This document shows, in pieces, positions 42,840 through 52,557 of a stretch of 64,000 bases of DNA. Source of the DNA: Companilactobacillus kimchii DSM 13961 = JCM 10707 (GTDB lineage Bacteria; Bacillota; Bacilli; Lactobacillales; Lactobacillaceae); NCBI RefSeq assembly GCF_001435445.1, contig NZ_AZDH01000017.1, positions 226,936-290,935 on the forward strand, written 5' to 3'. A model generated the notes under the pieces. That model ran no database searches. It saw only the letters and a list, made by a program, of their open reading frames with translations, and was not told the origin of the DNA. Numbering within the stretch: position 1 is the first letter of the stretch; every line of letters begins with the position of its first letter. The position numbers were made by a program, and so were the translations under genes.

Positions 42840-45287
42840 TTACTCATTTTCTAACATTTTTTTCACAAATCTGAGTGGGGTACCATCCGTCTCTGGATCC
42901 ATTATAAAGGAACCATTGGAATAACGGTCAGCATTTTGATGCATTGATGGATCGATTTCAATTTCCTTATTTGAATCCGTTACAATCGATAATTGTATAT
43001 CGTTACTGATGTTTGTTACTAAACAAATACGATGTGGTTGACGTTTCAACTCTCTGAGAGTTAGAACACCACGACGAGCACGACTAGTTACGGGTATTTC
43101 AGACAGTTTCATTTGCTTGTAAGATCCACGTTGCGTCAAGACTGCAATCTTATCATTGTCGTTAGTAGCTAAGAAATAACCAGCCAACTGATCATCGTCC
43201 TTCAAACTGACAAATTTAACACCCATAGCTTTTCCGCTAACAACTGGTACTTCCTCAATTGGAAAGGCTGAAGCATATGAATGTTCTGTAAAGACGTAAA
43301 CCAATTTCTTAGAATCATTTGGTACATAATAGACATCCATTACTCGTGAAGTATCAGCCTTCAACTTACAATACTTAGAAGCTCTAGATTTGTAAGTTCT
43401 TCCTGGCAATAAGTCACTAAATGCTACTTGCTTGATATAGTTTTCATTGGTTCCTATCAAGAAGTTACCAGTTTCTTCTTCCAGTTTCTTGAAAACAAAA
43501 GCCTTAAGAATTGATTCATCCGTATCCAATCCAATTTCTTGGGAAAGATGTGATCCGGTATCCTTCCAACGACTATCCTCAATTTCAAAGATTTGACGAT
43601 AAATCAAATTACCCTTGTCAGTGAAAATAAAGACGTGATCCAATGTATTAACGTTTTCATCAATAATTGGATAATCTTCATTCTTCAGACCATTATCACC
43701 AGCATCAGAAGCTTGATAAGAACGTAAACTGCTTCGTTTAACATAACCATCATGACTAACCAATAAACGAACATCTTCACTGGCAACCATAACTTTTGTA
43801 TCGACTTCTATCTCGGCAACTTTAGCTTCAATTTTAGTACGACGCTTATCGGCATAAGTATCTCGTACCTGTGTCAATTCTTTTTTGATTAATGTCATCA
43901 AAGTAGTGTGATTATCAATAATTCCATTCAAATGGTCAATTTGCTTGTGAAGTTCTGCATCTTCTTTTTCCAACTCTGTTACATCGGTATTAGTTAAACG
44001 ATATAGCTGCAAGGAAACGATAGCTTCAGCTTGTTCATCACTAAACTTATAACTCTCAATTAAGTTATTCTTAGCATCAGATTTATTCTTGCTTGAACGA
44101 ATGGTTTTAATAACCTTGTCCAAAATTGATAAAGCCTTGATCAGACCTTCAACAATATGAAGACGTTTCTTAGCCTTGTTTAAGTCAAATCTACTACGAC
44201 GTAAGACGACGTCTTCTTGATGTTTAATATATTCCTTCAGGATTTGAATCAAACCGACCTGTTGAGGACGCATGTCAGCAATGGCAACCATATTAAAATT
44301 GTATGAAACTTGCAAATCAGTATTCTTAAACAAATAATTCAAGATACCATTGGCGTCAACATCACGCTTTAATTCAACAACAATTGACAATCCTTGACGG
44401 TCACTCTCATCACGTACTTCTGCAATTCCTTCAACCTTTTTAAGAACACGGATTTCGTCCATTTTCTTAACCAGTTGAGCCTTATTAACTTCGTATGGAA
44501 TTTCAGTAATAACAATTTGAGACTTATGTCCACGAATCTCTTGAATTGAAGTCTTGGAACGAATGTAGACACGTCCACGGCCATTGGTATAAGCATCTTT
44601 AATTCCTTGTTTACCTTGTAAAATACCACCAGTTGGAAAATCTGGACCCTTAACGATCTTCATCAGCTCATCCAAAGTAATGTCAGGATTATCGATCATT
44701 TTGATTGTGGCATCAATAACCTCACCTAAATTATGAGGTGGAATTTCTGTGGCATAACCAGCTGAAATTCCGGTGGCACCGTTAACTAATAAATTAGGGA
44801 AACGAGCTGGTAAAACCTTAGGTTCTTTTTCGGTATCATCAAAGTTCCATTCTTCATCAACAGTATCTTTGTTAATATCACGCAACATTTCAGTTGAAAT
44901 CTTGCTTAAACGTGCTTCAGTATAACGCATAGCAGCTGGTGGATCACCATCCATTGAACCATTGTTACCATGCATTTCAATTAAGGGATTACGCAATTTC
45001 CAATCTTGAGACAAACGAACCATCGCCTCATAAATTGAAGAATCACCATGGGGATGAAAATTACCCATGACGTTACCAACACCCTTGGCTGACTTACGAA
45101 AACCTTTATCATAAGTATTACCATCCAAGAACATTGAATAAAGAATTCTTCGCTGAACGGGTTTCAAGCCGTCACGAATATCTGGTAATGCTCTTTCTTG
45201 AATAATTGATTTTGAATATCTCGCAAATCGATCTCCCATGATTTTTTCGAGCGAGATATCTTGAATTTTAGGAGAATTTTCAGTCAC
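42840..45287 (-). CDS. parC: DNA topoisomerase IV subunit A
   Basis: 815 residues. N-terminal YSKSIIQERALPDIRDGLKP, the active-site Tyr in AAMRYTEARLSK (about residue 120), and a C-terminal beta-pinwheel without the GyrA-box, as expected for ParC. With ParE it decatenates daughter chromosomes. It starts 10 bp after parE on the same strand. Confidence 0.97.
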   Translation of the reverse strand: MTENSPKIQDISLEKIMGDRFARYSKSIIQERALPDIRDGLKPVQRRILYSMFLDGNTYDKGFRKSAKGVGNVMGNFHPHGDSSIYEAMVRLSQDWKLRNPLIEMHGNNGSMDGDPPAAMRYTEARLSKISTEMLRDINKDTVDEEWNFDDTEKEPKVLPARFPNLLVNGATGISAGYATEIPPHNLGEVIDATIKMIDNPDITLDELMKIVKGPDFPTGGILQGKQGIKDAYTNGRGRVYIRSKTSIQEIRGHKSQIVITEIPYEVNKAQLVKKMDEIRVLKKVEGIAEVRDESDRQGLSIVVELKRDVDANGILNYLFKNTDLQVSYNFNMVAIADMRPQQVGLIQILKEYIKHQEDVVLRRSRFDLNKAKKRLHIVEGLIKALSILDKVIKTIRSSKNKSDAKNNLIESYKFSDEQAEAIVSLQLYRLTNTDVTELEKEDAELHKQIDHLNGIIDNHTTLMTLIKKELTQVRDTYADKRRTKIEAKVAEIEVDTKVMVASEDVRLLVSHDGYVKRSSLRSYQASDAGDNGLKNEDYPIIDENVNTLDHVFIFTDKGNLIYRQIFEIEDSRWKDTGSHLSQEIGLDTDESILKAFVFKKLEEETGNFLIGTNENYIKQVAFSDLLPGRTYKSRASKYCKLKADTSRVMDVYYVPNDSKKLVYVFTEHSYASAFPIEEVPVVSGKAMGVKFVSLKDDDQLAGYFLATNDNDKIAVLTQRGSYKQMKLSEIPVTSRARRGVLTLRELKRQPHRICLVTNISNDIQLSIVTDSNKEIEIDPSMHQNADRYSNGSFIMDPETDGTPLRFVKKMLENE

Positions 45288-45297
45288 TATATATCAC

Positions 45298-47301
45298 CTA
45301 TTCCTTATTCAATAAATCGTCAACGAGTTTACTATCAATTGGATCAGTATCTTCATCAACTTTTTCCAAGATATTGTCGCCTTCTTCAGTTCCATTGAAA
45401 CGAACATTATCTTCGATCCAGTCACGTCTAGGCTTAACTTTATCACCCATCAAAGTTGTTACACGACGCTCCGCCAAAGCAGCATCATCGATATTAACTC
45501 TGATTAGAATACGATTTGTTGGATCCATTGTTGTTTTCCAAAGTTGATCGGCATTCATTTCACCTAAGCCTTTGAAACGCTGCAATTCATAACCTTTACC
45601 CATCTTTTCGATGTCCTTTTGAAGTTCATCTGGAGTCCAGGCATATTCAATCTTAGTCTTAGCACCTTTACCCTTTTGAAGCTTGTAAAGTGGTGACAAA
45701 GCAATATAAACATGTCCAGATTCAACTAAGGGGCGCATATAACGGTAGAAGAAAGTCAATAACAAGATCTGAATATGGGAGCCATCATCATCGGCATCAG
45801 TCATGATAATAACTTTGTCATAATTACGATCTTCCAATTTAAAATCAGCACCAACACCGGCACCGATTGTATAAATCATAGTATTGATTTCTTCGTTTTT
45901 ATAAATATCTTCCAATTTGGCTTTTTGAGTATTTAAAACTTTACCACGCAAAGGCAAGATGGCTTGGAACTTACGGTCTCGTCCTTGTTTTGCGGAACCA
46001 CCGGCTGAATCACCCTCGACAAGGAATAATTCATTCTTATCAGGATTCTTAGATTGAGCAGGAGTTAGTTTACCAGAAAGCAGACCATCGGTCTTCTTAT
46101 TCTTTTTACCACTACGAGTACTCTCACGAGCCTTACGTGCAGCATCACGAGCTTCCCGGGCCTTCAAAGCCTTTTTGACTAACATTTGAGCCTGTTCACC
46201 ATTTTCCAATAGATAAAAGCTCATTTGTTCATAAACTAATTGGTCAACAGCCGATCTAGCTTGAGGAGTTCCCAACTTACCCTTTGTCTGACCTTCGAAT
46301 TGTAGAATTTCTTCAGGAATTCGAACAGAAATGATAGCTGATAGACCTTCACGAACATCGCTACCTTCTAAGTTCTTGCTGTTTTCTTTTAATAATCCTA
46401 CCTTACGAGCATAGTCATTAAAGGCTTTAGTCAAACCAGACTTCATTCCGGCTTCATGTGTCCCACCATCGGCAGTACGTACGTTATTAACAAACGAGAT
46501 GATGTTCTCCGAATAACCGTCATTGTATTGACCAGAAAATTCGATTTCAATATCAGAGTTAGTACCCTCAACATAGAAAATTCCGCCTAAAGCATCTTTT
46601 CCTTCGTTCAAGTACTTTACAAATGATTGGATTCCATCTTCGTAATGAAAAATATCTTGTTTTTCTTCTTCACCACGTTTATCAGTGATAGTAAATTTAA
46701 CACCCTTTAGTAGAAAAGCTGATTCTCTTAATCTTTCAGCTAACGTATCGTAGTTAAATTTAGTAGTTTGAAAAATAGTAGCATCCGGTTTAAAACTAAT
46801 GGTTGTTCCACTATCTTCTTTGGTAGTACCAGTCTTCTTCAAAGTTCCAACTGGATGACCGCCATTTTCAAAGCGTTCTTCATAAACTTTATGATCACGA
46901 ACAACTCGAACAGTCATCCATTCTGATAAAGCATTAACAACTGAAGAACCAACACCGTGCAGTCCACCAGACGTCTTGTAACTATTTTCTGAGAACTTAC
47001 CACCGGCATGTAGAACCGTCAAAATTACTTCAATGGTTGGCTTACCACTAGCGTGCATCCCTGTTGGCATTCCACGTCCATGATCAACAACAGTAATACT
47101 ACTGTCTTCATTGATAGTAACGTTGATTTCTTTACCAAATCCTGATAGAGCTTCATCGACTGCATTATCGACAATTTCATATACCAAGTGATGTAATCCA
47201 CGTGAATCAGTGGAACCAATGTACATACCTGGTCTTTTTCGTACAGCTTCTAATCCTTCAAGGATTTGAATTGACGAATCATCATAAGATGATTTTGGCA
47301 T
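45298..47301 (-). CDS. parE: DNA topoisomerase IV subunit B
   Basis: 667 residues. GHKL ATPase domain with GLEAVRKRPGMYIGST, EIVDNAVDEA and the GLHGVGSSVVNAL lid; Toprim domain with EGDSAGGSAKQGRD and DADDDGSHI. The C-terminal LQRFKGLGEMNADQLW is standard. AAAAGGA precedes the ATG. Divergent from plsY, an arrangement common in Firmicutes. Confidence 0.97.
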   Translation of the reverse strand: MPKSSYDDSSIQILEGLEAVRKRPGMYIGSTDSRGLHHLVYEIVDNAVDEALSGFGKEINVTINEDSSITVVDHGRGMPTGMHASGKPTIEVILTVLHAGGKFSENSYKTSGGLHGVGSSVVNALSEWMTVRVVRDHKVYEERFENGGHPVGTLKKTGTTKEDSGTTISFKPDATIFQTTKFNYDTLAERLRESAFLLKGVKFTITDKRGEEEKQDIFHYEDGIQSFVKYLNEGKDALGGIFYVEGTNSDIEIEFSGQYNDGYSENIISFVNNVRTADGGTHEAGMKSGLTKAFNDYARKVGLLKENSKNLEGSDVREGLSAIISVRIPEEILQFEGQTKGKLGTPQARSAVDQLVYEQMSFYLLENGEQAQMLVKKALKAREARDAARKARESTRSGKKNKKTDGLLSGKLTPAQSKNPDKNELFLVEGDSAGGSAKQGRDRKFQAILPLRGKVLNTQKAKLEDIYKNEEINTMIYTIGAGVGADFKLEDRNYDKVIIMTDADDDGSHIQILLLTFFYRYMRPLVESGHVYIALSPLYKLQKGKGAKTKIEYAWTPDELQKDIEKMGKGYELQRFKGLGEMNADQLWKTTMDPTNRILIRVNIDDAALAERRVTTLMGDKVKPRRDWIEDNVRFNGTEEGDNILEKVDEDTDPIDSKLVDDLLNKE

Positions 47302-47510
47302 TTATATCATTCCTTTTCATTTACTACGTAGTGCAATATTTCAATATTATAACACTATTACCTTAACACGAATATATGTTCGTACATAAGAAATCTTTTA
47401 ATTTCTAACAAAATAGTGGATAATGTCTAGGTTGGTATTTATAATTCTCTAATAAAAGCACCATAGAAATACAATATACCAAAAAATAAAGCTAAGAGAG
47501 TGATTTTTTG

Positions 47511-48131
47511 ATGAAACTTCTCATTTGTGCAATATTAGCCTATCTAATTGGCTCATTTCCAACCGCCTATATCGTTGGAAAAGTTTTCTTTCATAAAAAT
47601 ATTTTTGATTACGGTAGTGGAAACGTAGGAACTACCAATGCTTACCGTGTTTTTGGCAAATTTGCTGGAACAGTCGTCCTAGTTATCGATATTTTAAAGG
47701 GAACTTTAGGTGCATTGATGCCAGTCTTCTTTAATCTCGATCGTCACTGGATTTTATTTATCGGTATTTTCGCCGTTATTGGGCATTGTTTCTCTATTTT
47801 CCTTAAATTCCGTGGTGGAAAGGCTGTCGCAACCAGTGCAGGAATTCTACTGGCTTACAATCCTTTACTATTTGTCATTTGTTTTGCTTTCCTTGCCACA
47901 ATAGTTTATACAACAAGCATGGTTAGTGTAGCCAGTTTAACTACAATTCTATTCTTTACGATTGCTACTCTATTCCTTCACGATTGGATTTTAACTACCG
48001 TTGCCGCTATTATTACTGTTATTATTTATGTACGTCATATTCCAAATATCAAGCGACTACTCAAAGGAAAAGAAAATTTAGTTCCAATTGGTTTGAGATA
48101 TAAGAAACAACAAAGGAAACAACAAAAATAA
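47511..48131 (+). CDS. plsY: Glycerol-3-phosphate acyltransferase PlsY
   Basis: About 206 residues and five membrane helices. Motifs are GSFPTAYIVGK with SGNVGTTNAYRVFG, then FLKFRGGKAVATSAG, then the C-terminal HIPNIKRLLKGKEN. Transfers acyl groups from acyl-phosphate to glycerol-3-phosphate to begin phospholipid synthesis. I start at ATG 47511, the codon after the possible TTG at 47508; GAGAGTGA lies upstream. Confidence 0.96.
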   Translation: MKLLICAILAYLIGSFPTAYIVGKVFFHKNIFDYGSGNVGTTNAYRVFGKFAGTVVLVIDILKGTLGALMPVFFNLDRHWILFIGIFAVIGHCFSIFLKFRGGKAVATSAGILLAYNPLLFVICFAFLATIVYTTSMVSVASLTTILFFTIATLFLHDWILTTVAAIITVIIYVRHIPNIKRLLKGKENLVPIGLRYKKQQRKQQK

Positions 48132-48141
48132 TTACCGCTTA

Positions 48142-48175
48142 AAAAACGACCATTTAATTGGCCGTTTTTTTCTTT
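48142..48175 (+). terminator. Terminator after plsY
   Basis: 12-bp arms AAAAAACGACCA and TGGCCGTTTTTT with one mismatch, then a T-rich tail. Confidence 0.75.
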
Positions 48176-48261
48176 TATTTTCTTTAAATTAAGCCTCAAA
48201 AGCCCTAGTTACTGATAAAATATGATTAAAGTGATTAGCACCGTTTAGGGGGAACATGACA

Positions 48262-48969
48262 ATGGATAAAAAATATCCTAGTAGATCCGAATATCGTCGT
48301 TCAAATGGTCTTAAAAAATCTTTCTATCAAAGATGGTGGTTCTGGATCATAATTATTCTTTTAATTGTTGGCGGAAGCGCTGGCGGTTATTATTTATATT
48401 CTCATTCCCAGGAAAAAAATACCTCGAATGTTCAAAAGAAAACTACTACTTCAAAAGCTAAACCCAAAAAGAAGAAAAAATCAGTAACCTCTTCGGGGAT
48501 AACTTTAAAACAGTACAATAGCATTTATATCAGTGACAAGGACGGTCTATCTTTAGATATTTTAACGAAATTCTTCGGTAAGTCTAAAACTAGCACTGTA
48601 AGTAAGGTAAATGATAAACAGACTAATATGGAAACATGGTCTAAAATTGCTAATGGTACTAAGGGTTCCAAACTGGTCGTACAATTTTACAATGATCACG
48701 CCATTGAAAAAACTATCTCCGGACTTACAGTTAATCGAAATTCGAAGATCACTCTAGCTGATTATGCAAAGATCGATAATGATCAAACAACTGATCAAGT
48801 TACTCAAACACTTGGCAAACCCAATTATTATTCTGAAACGAATGTCGATGGTACTACAAATACAACATATAAATATACAACTGGATTAGATGGCGAAGAT
48901 GGTGCTAACTGCACGATCAATTTCACTAATGGTAATGTTAGTGGTAAAAGTCAAACCGGATTAAAATAA
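48262..48969 (+). CDS. Membrane-anchored protein with two DUF3862/BLIP-like repeats
   Basis: 235 residues. A basic cytoplasmic tail (PSRSEYRRSNG), one membrane helix (about 26-47), a Ser/Thr/Lys linker (50-75), then two related ~75-residue units. Each begins ITL-x-x-Y and has a T...LGK/FGK turn, as in the DUF3862/SmpA-like fold of beta-lactamase-inhibitor-like proteins. The second unit is acidic near its end. ATG 48262 lies eight bases after AGGGGGA; ATG 48256 is too close. Likely an envelope protein facing outward; function unknown. Confidence 0.8.
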   Translation: MDKKYPSRSEYRRSNGLKKSFYQRWWFWIIIILLIVGGSAGGYYLYSHSQEKNTSNVQKKTTTSKAKPKKKKKSVTSSGITLKQYNSIYISDKDGLSLDILTKFFGKSKTSTVSKVNDKQTNMETWSKIANGTKGSKLVVQFYNDHAIEKTISGLTVNRNSKITLADYAKIDNDQTTDQVTQTLGKPNYYSETNVDGTTNTTYKYTTGLDGEDGANCTINFTNGNVSGKSQTGLK

Positions 48970-49054
48970 TGATTGAAGAAGTAGATCACTGTATATTGCC
49001 TTCACTAAGTCATACAATATTCTTATAAAGATAACGTAGGGGGATGTTTAAATC

Positions 49055-49522
49055 TTGAAAGTTACTAAATTAGTTATTGGCATACTTATGATTGTCTTAT
49101 CTCTATTCATTTTTTTCGAAAGCATGGCTGCCGGATTTGTTAATACAGTTTAGAACAAAGGAAATACTAGTGGGTCTGCCGGAGTTATAATGGCAATCGG
49201 CTTTCTTGCTACAGGAATTGTATACATCGTTACTAGAAAGAAAAGCGGCCTTGGTGGGGATATAGCAAATGCAATTATCTTAGGACTATTTGGAATCGTT
49301 GGTCTAGCAAATTCTGATAAAGTATATCAGGATTTATTAGTTTGGATCATACTTGGGTTTATTATTGGATTTGGCTTCTTGATATGGCATATTATTACCA
49401 ATAAAATCAACAATAATAGTAATATGAAAAATCAAACTCAAGCTAGTAATTATTCTTCTAATCAAGAATTTAATTCCATGCCTACTAGATCTCAATATCG
49501 TCAAAGACGTAATCATAAATAA
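49055..49522 (+). pseudogene. Four-helix membrane protein gene split by an amber codon
   Basis: TTG 49055 follows GGGGGAT and opens MKVTKLVIGILMIVLSLFIF, a hydrophobic helix. TAG at 49151-49153 stops it after 32 residues. The same frame then continues uninterrupted to 49522 with three more helices and a polar tail ending MPTRSQYRQRRNHK. The downstream part alone (ATG 49190, 110 residues) has no ribosome binding site. The simplest reading is a nonsense mutation in a 155-residue protein. The tail resembles the N-terminal PSRSEYRRS of the preceding gene product. Confidence 0.7.
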
Positions 49523-49536
49523 AAAAACAATTTAAA

Positions 49537-49583
49537 GAGCATCCTTGAGTAAAGTAATTTCTTTATTCAGGATGCTTTTTATT
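49537..49583 (+). terminator. Terminator after the split membrane gene
   Basis: About 16-bp arms (AGCATCCTTGAGTAAAG and complement, one bulge) and a T run. Confidence 0.85.
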
Positions 49584-49630
49584 TAGATTGAAATTGTAAT
49601 TTTTAATCCTTTTATCAAATAAATTACATA

Positions 49631-49668
49631 AAAAAGCTCTAATCCCATTTGAGGTATTAGAGCTTTAA
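49631..49668 (-). terminator. Terminator of the epimerase operon
   Basis: On the minus strand arms of about 14 bp (AAAGCTCTAATACC and complement with one bulge) are followed by six T. Confidence 0.8.
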
Positions 49669-49671
49669 ATT

Positions 49672-50553
49672 TTATTTAACCGATATACTGAAATATGCTT
49701 CGAACTGTTCATTAGGTGCTAAACGGTTAATACCGTATTTAGTCTTTAATTGATTGTCACTATCATTTTTATCAGCAATCCCCCACCAGGGTTCGATACA
49801 CATAAAATTGCCTTCTGTGGGATATGAGGACCACATACCAAAGAATTTAGCGTTACCTGTATCTAGGATGACCTGACGTTCACTCTTATCACTTGAAATT
49901 GTCACTTGTGTGGGTTCATTCAAGCGATAAACGATTGCATCATTAACAAAAGCTTCATGACTCAATGGGAAATCTTGATTATCAACTTTCTTTTCGTTGT
50001 TAAGATCAATATTTCCTGTTTCTCCATTAATTGGAATCAAAGTTCTGGATTCTTTGGGATCAACTTTGACAGTAAAGTCTTCATAATTAAGTCCCTTTTC
50101 AAAAGGCACTGAGAATCCAGGATGTGCACCAATTGAGAAGTACATATCTTCTGATTCTTCCAAACTATCAACTAAGTAGGAAATTTGAAGTGTTCCCTTA
50201 ACTAATTGATAAACAATTCTTAACTTAAAGTGATATGGGTATTTTTCTAAACTGGCTTCACTTGTTGTTAAACTCAAAACCAATTTAGAATCTGACTGAG
50301 AATCAAGTGCAAATTCTTGATCTCTGGCGAATCCGTGTTGTGTCATTTGATACTCTTTATCATCAACATAATAATGATTATCTTTTAAGCGACCAACAAT
50401 TGGGAACAATACTGGAGCATGTCTTCCCCAAACATTAGGGTTAGCTTGCCACATGAATTCTACCCCTTTAGTATTCTTGACACTGATTACCTCAGCACCT
50501 AGAGACTCCACCTTAACTGTTAAAAAGTCATTTTTTAATTGATAGACTGTCAT
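49672..50553 (-). CDS. Aldose 1-epimerase family protein (LacX-like)
   Basis: 293 residues of the galactose-mutarotase fold. Conserved are the substrate-binding WGRHAPVLFPIVGRLK with NHYYVD, QHGFARDQEF, the catalytic His in SIGAHPGF, and the late CIEPWWGIAD. It resembles the LacX/YeaD-like branch rather than true GalM, so the natural substrate is uncertain. It begins 9 bp after hslU on the same strand and ends the long housekeeping block. Confidence 0.9.
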   Translation of the reverse strand: MTVYQLKNDFLTVKVESLGAEVISVKNTKGVEFMWQANPNVWGRHAPVLFPIVGRLKDNHYYVDDKEYQMTQHGFARDQEFALDSQSDSKLVLSLTTSEASLEKYPYHFKLRIVYQLVKGTLQISYLVDSLEESEDMYFSIGAHPGFSVPFEKGLNYEDFTVKVDPKESRTLIPINGETGNIDLNNEKKVDNQDFPLSHEAFVNDAIVYRLNEPTQVTISSDKSERQVILDTGNAKFFGMWSSYPTEGNFMCIEPWWGIADKNDSDNQLKTKYGINRLAPNEQFEAYFSISVK

Positions 50554-50562
50554 AATTGCCCC

Positions 50563-52002
50563 CTATAGAATGTAACGTGAAAGATCTTGATCGCTGGCAA
50601 TCTTACCAACTTGTTCACGAACATATTCACGTGTAATAGTAATATCTCCCATTTGCATGTCAGGACCTTCATAGAGAATATCAGCTAGAATCTTCTCTAA
50701 TACAGTTGAAAGTCTTCTTGCACCGATGTTTTGATTACTATTATTTAACTCAAAAGCAATTTTTGCAATTTCTTCAACTGATTCTTTAGTAAATGTTAAA
50801 TGTATTCCATCAGCTCTTGTAAGCGCAACATATTGTTTCGTTAAAGCATTATCCGGTTTAGTCAAAATTTGAATGAAGTCATCTTCAGTCAAGTCTTGTA
50901 ACTCAACACGAATTGGGAAACGTCCTTGCAACTCGGCAATCAAATCACTTGGCTTACTTTCGGCAAATGCACCACTGGCAATAAAGAGAATATGATCAGT
51001 ATCTACTGGACCATATTTAGTATTGATTCTTGAACCTTCAACGATAGGCAAAATATCACGTTGAACACCTTCACGAGAAACCTCACCAGATGTCTTTTTA
51101 TCTCCAGCAGCAATTTTATCAAACTCATCAATAAAGATAATTCCGTTATTTTGAGTTCTTTCAATAGCTTTTTGATAAATCTCATCATGATCAATACGCT
51201 TTTGAGACTCTTGTTGAATCAATAACTCACGTGCTTCTCTAACAGGCAATGTTCTTGTAATAGTCTTCTTAGGCATCAATGAATCCATCATGCCACTCAT
51301 ATCAAGGCCCATTTGTCCCATTTGATCATCCATAGGACCAACTTTTTTAGACTCTTCAACTTTGATAGTTACTTCTTCATCTTCAAGTAAACCTTTATCC
51401 AATTGTTCTTTAACTGACAAACGTTGATCACGAATATCGTCTGTAACTTCAGCGTTAGCATCAGGATCTTCGTCAACTGTATCAGCATTATTAAAGATAT
51501 TGCCTAAAGCCTGACCTCCACCATTTTGCATGTTGTTAAGCATGCTCATGAAGTCATTGTTATTTTGCTTTTGTTCCTTCTTAACACCAGGAGCTAACAA
51601 TTTAACCAATTTCTTATCTACATCGCGACGAACTTCTGGTCTGATGTCATCAATCTTTTCCTTTTCAACCATTGAAACGGCAACACTAACTAAGTCACGA
51701 ACCATCGATTCAACATCACGACCAACATAACCAACTTCAGTAAACTTAGTAGCTTCTACTTTAACAAAGGGAGCATTAACAATTTTAGCTAATCTACGGG
51801 CAATTTCAGTTTTACCAACACCTGTAGGTCCAATCATCATTAAGTTCTTGGGTGTGATTTCTTGTTGTAACTTTTCAGGTACTTGCATACGACGGTAACG
51901 ATTATATAAAGCAATCGCTACGGCCTTTTTAGCATCAGTTTGACCAATAATATAGTTATCCAATTGAGCAACAATTTGTTTTGGTGTCAATACTTCTGTC
52001 AT
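50563..52002 (-). CDS. hslU: HslU ATPase of the HslVU protease
   Basis: 479 residues of AAA+ ATPase. Walker A GPTGVGKTEIARRLAK, a variable I-domain (about 130-260), Walker B IIFIDEFDKI, and the C-terminal sensor region IGARRLSTVLEKI. Ends DLSRYIL; the HslU C-terminal tail inserts into HslV. Unfolds proteins for degradation. 19 bp after hslV. Confidence 0.97.
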   Translation of the reverse strand: MTEVLTPKQIVAQLDNYIIGQTDAKKAVAIALYNRYRRMQVPEKLQQEITPKNLMMIGPTGVGKTEIARRLAKIVNAPFVKVEATKFTEVGYVGRDVESMVRDLVSVAVSMVEKEKIDDIRPEVRRDVDKKLVKLLAPGVKKEQKQNNNDFMSMLNNMQNGGGQALGNIFNNADTVDEDPDANAEVTDDIRDQRLSVKEQLDKGLLEDEEVTIKVEESKKVGPMDDQMGQMGLDMSGMMDSLMPKKTITRTLPVREARELLIQQESQKRIDHDEIYQKAIERTQNNGIIFIDEFDKIAAGDKKTSGEVSREGVQRDILPIVEGSRINTKYGPVDTDHILFIASGAFAESKPSDLIAELQGRFPIRVELQDLTEDDFIQILTKPDNALTKQYVALTRADGIHLTFTKESVEEIAKIAFELNNSNQNIGARRLSTVLEKILADILYEGPDMQMGDITITREYVREQVGKIASDQDLSRYIL

Positions 52003-52021
52003 TTATTAATCCTCACTCTAA

Positions 52022-52546
52022 TTAAAATTTATCTGAAATAATATTTTCATTGGTAAAGATATCGATTGAAGAAGCAATCTTGATGGCTTCGACAGCCATT
52101 TCTTGGGCGTCCATATCTTTAGCATGACGTTGCATAGCGATGGCAGCTGCTTGAGCAAAGTTACCACCTGAACCAATTGCTACAACATCTTCATCTGGTT
52201 CAATAACTTCACCACTACCAGAAATTAAAAGAAGATTATCTTTATCCATAGCAATTAACATAGCTTCAAGTTTCTGTAAAGTTGGATCTTTACGCCAATC
52301 TTGTGCCAATTCAACTGCGGCACGTTTTAGATTACCTGAATAGGCCTTTAATTTCTTTTCTAACCAATCTTGAAGTGTAATAGCGTCTGCTACACCACCA
52401 GCAAATCCAATGACAACTTGATCATCAAAAATGCGTCTTACTTTATGGGCTGAGCCCTTCATAATATATTTTTCACCTAATGTAACTTGGCCATCACCGG
52501 CAATTGCAGTGTGTCCATCATGTTTTACAGCAACTATTGTAGTCAT
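52022..52546 (-). CDS. hslV: HslV peptidase of the HslVU protease
   Basis: 174 residues of proteasome beta fold. MTTIVAVKHDGHTAIAGDGQ supplies the N-terminal Thr nucleophile after Met removal. GSGGNFAQAAA is the conserved late motif. AGAAGG precedes the ATG. Lies between xerC and hslU, as in most lactobacilli. Confidence 0.97.
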   Translation of the reverse strand: MTTIVAVKHDGHTAIAGDGQVTLGEKYIMKGSAHKVRRIFDDQVVIGFAGGVADAITLQDWLEKKLKAYSGNLKRAAVELAQDWRKDPTLQKLEAMLIAMDKDNLLLISGSGEVIEPDEDVVAIGSGGNFAQAAAIAMQRHAKDMDAQEMAVEAIKIASSIDIFTNENIISDKF

Positions 52547-52557
52547 TTATTTACCTT

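Noticed and set aside
44369-44629. ORF antisense or out of frame within parC, and similar ORFs within parE, hslU, recQ and the PTS gene
   Set aside because: They lie wholly within well-identified genes and have no ribosome binding site or family match.
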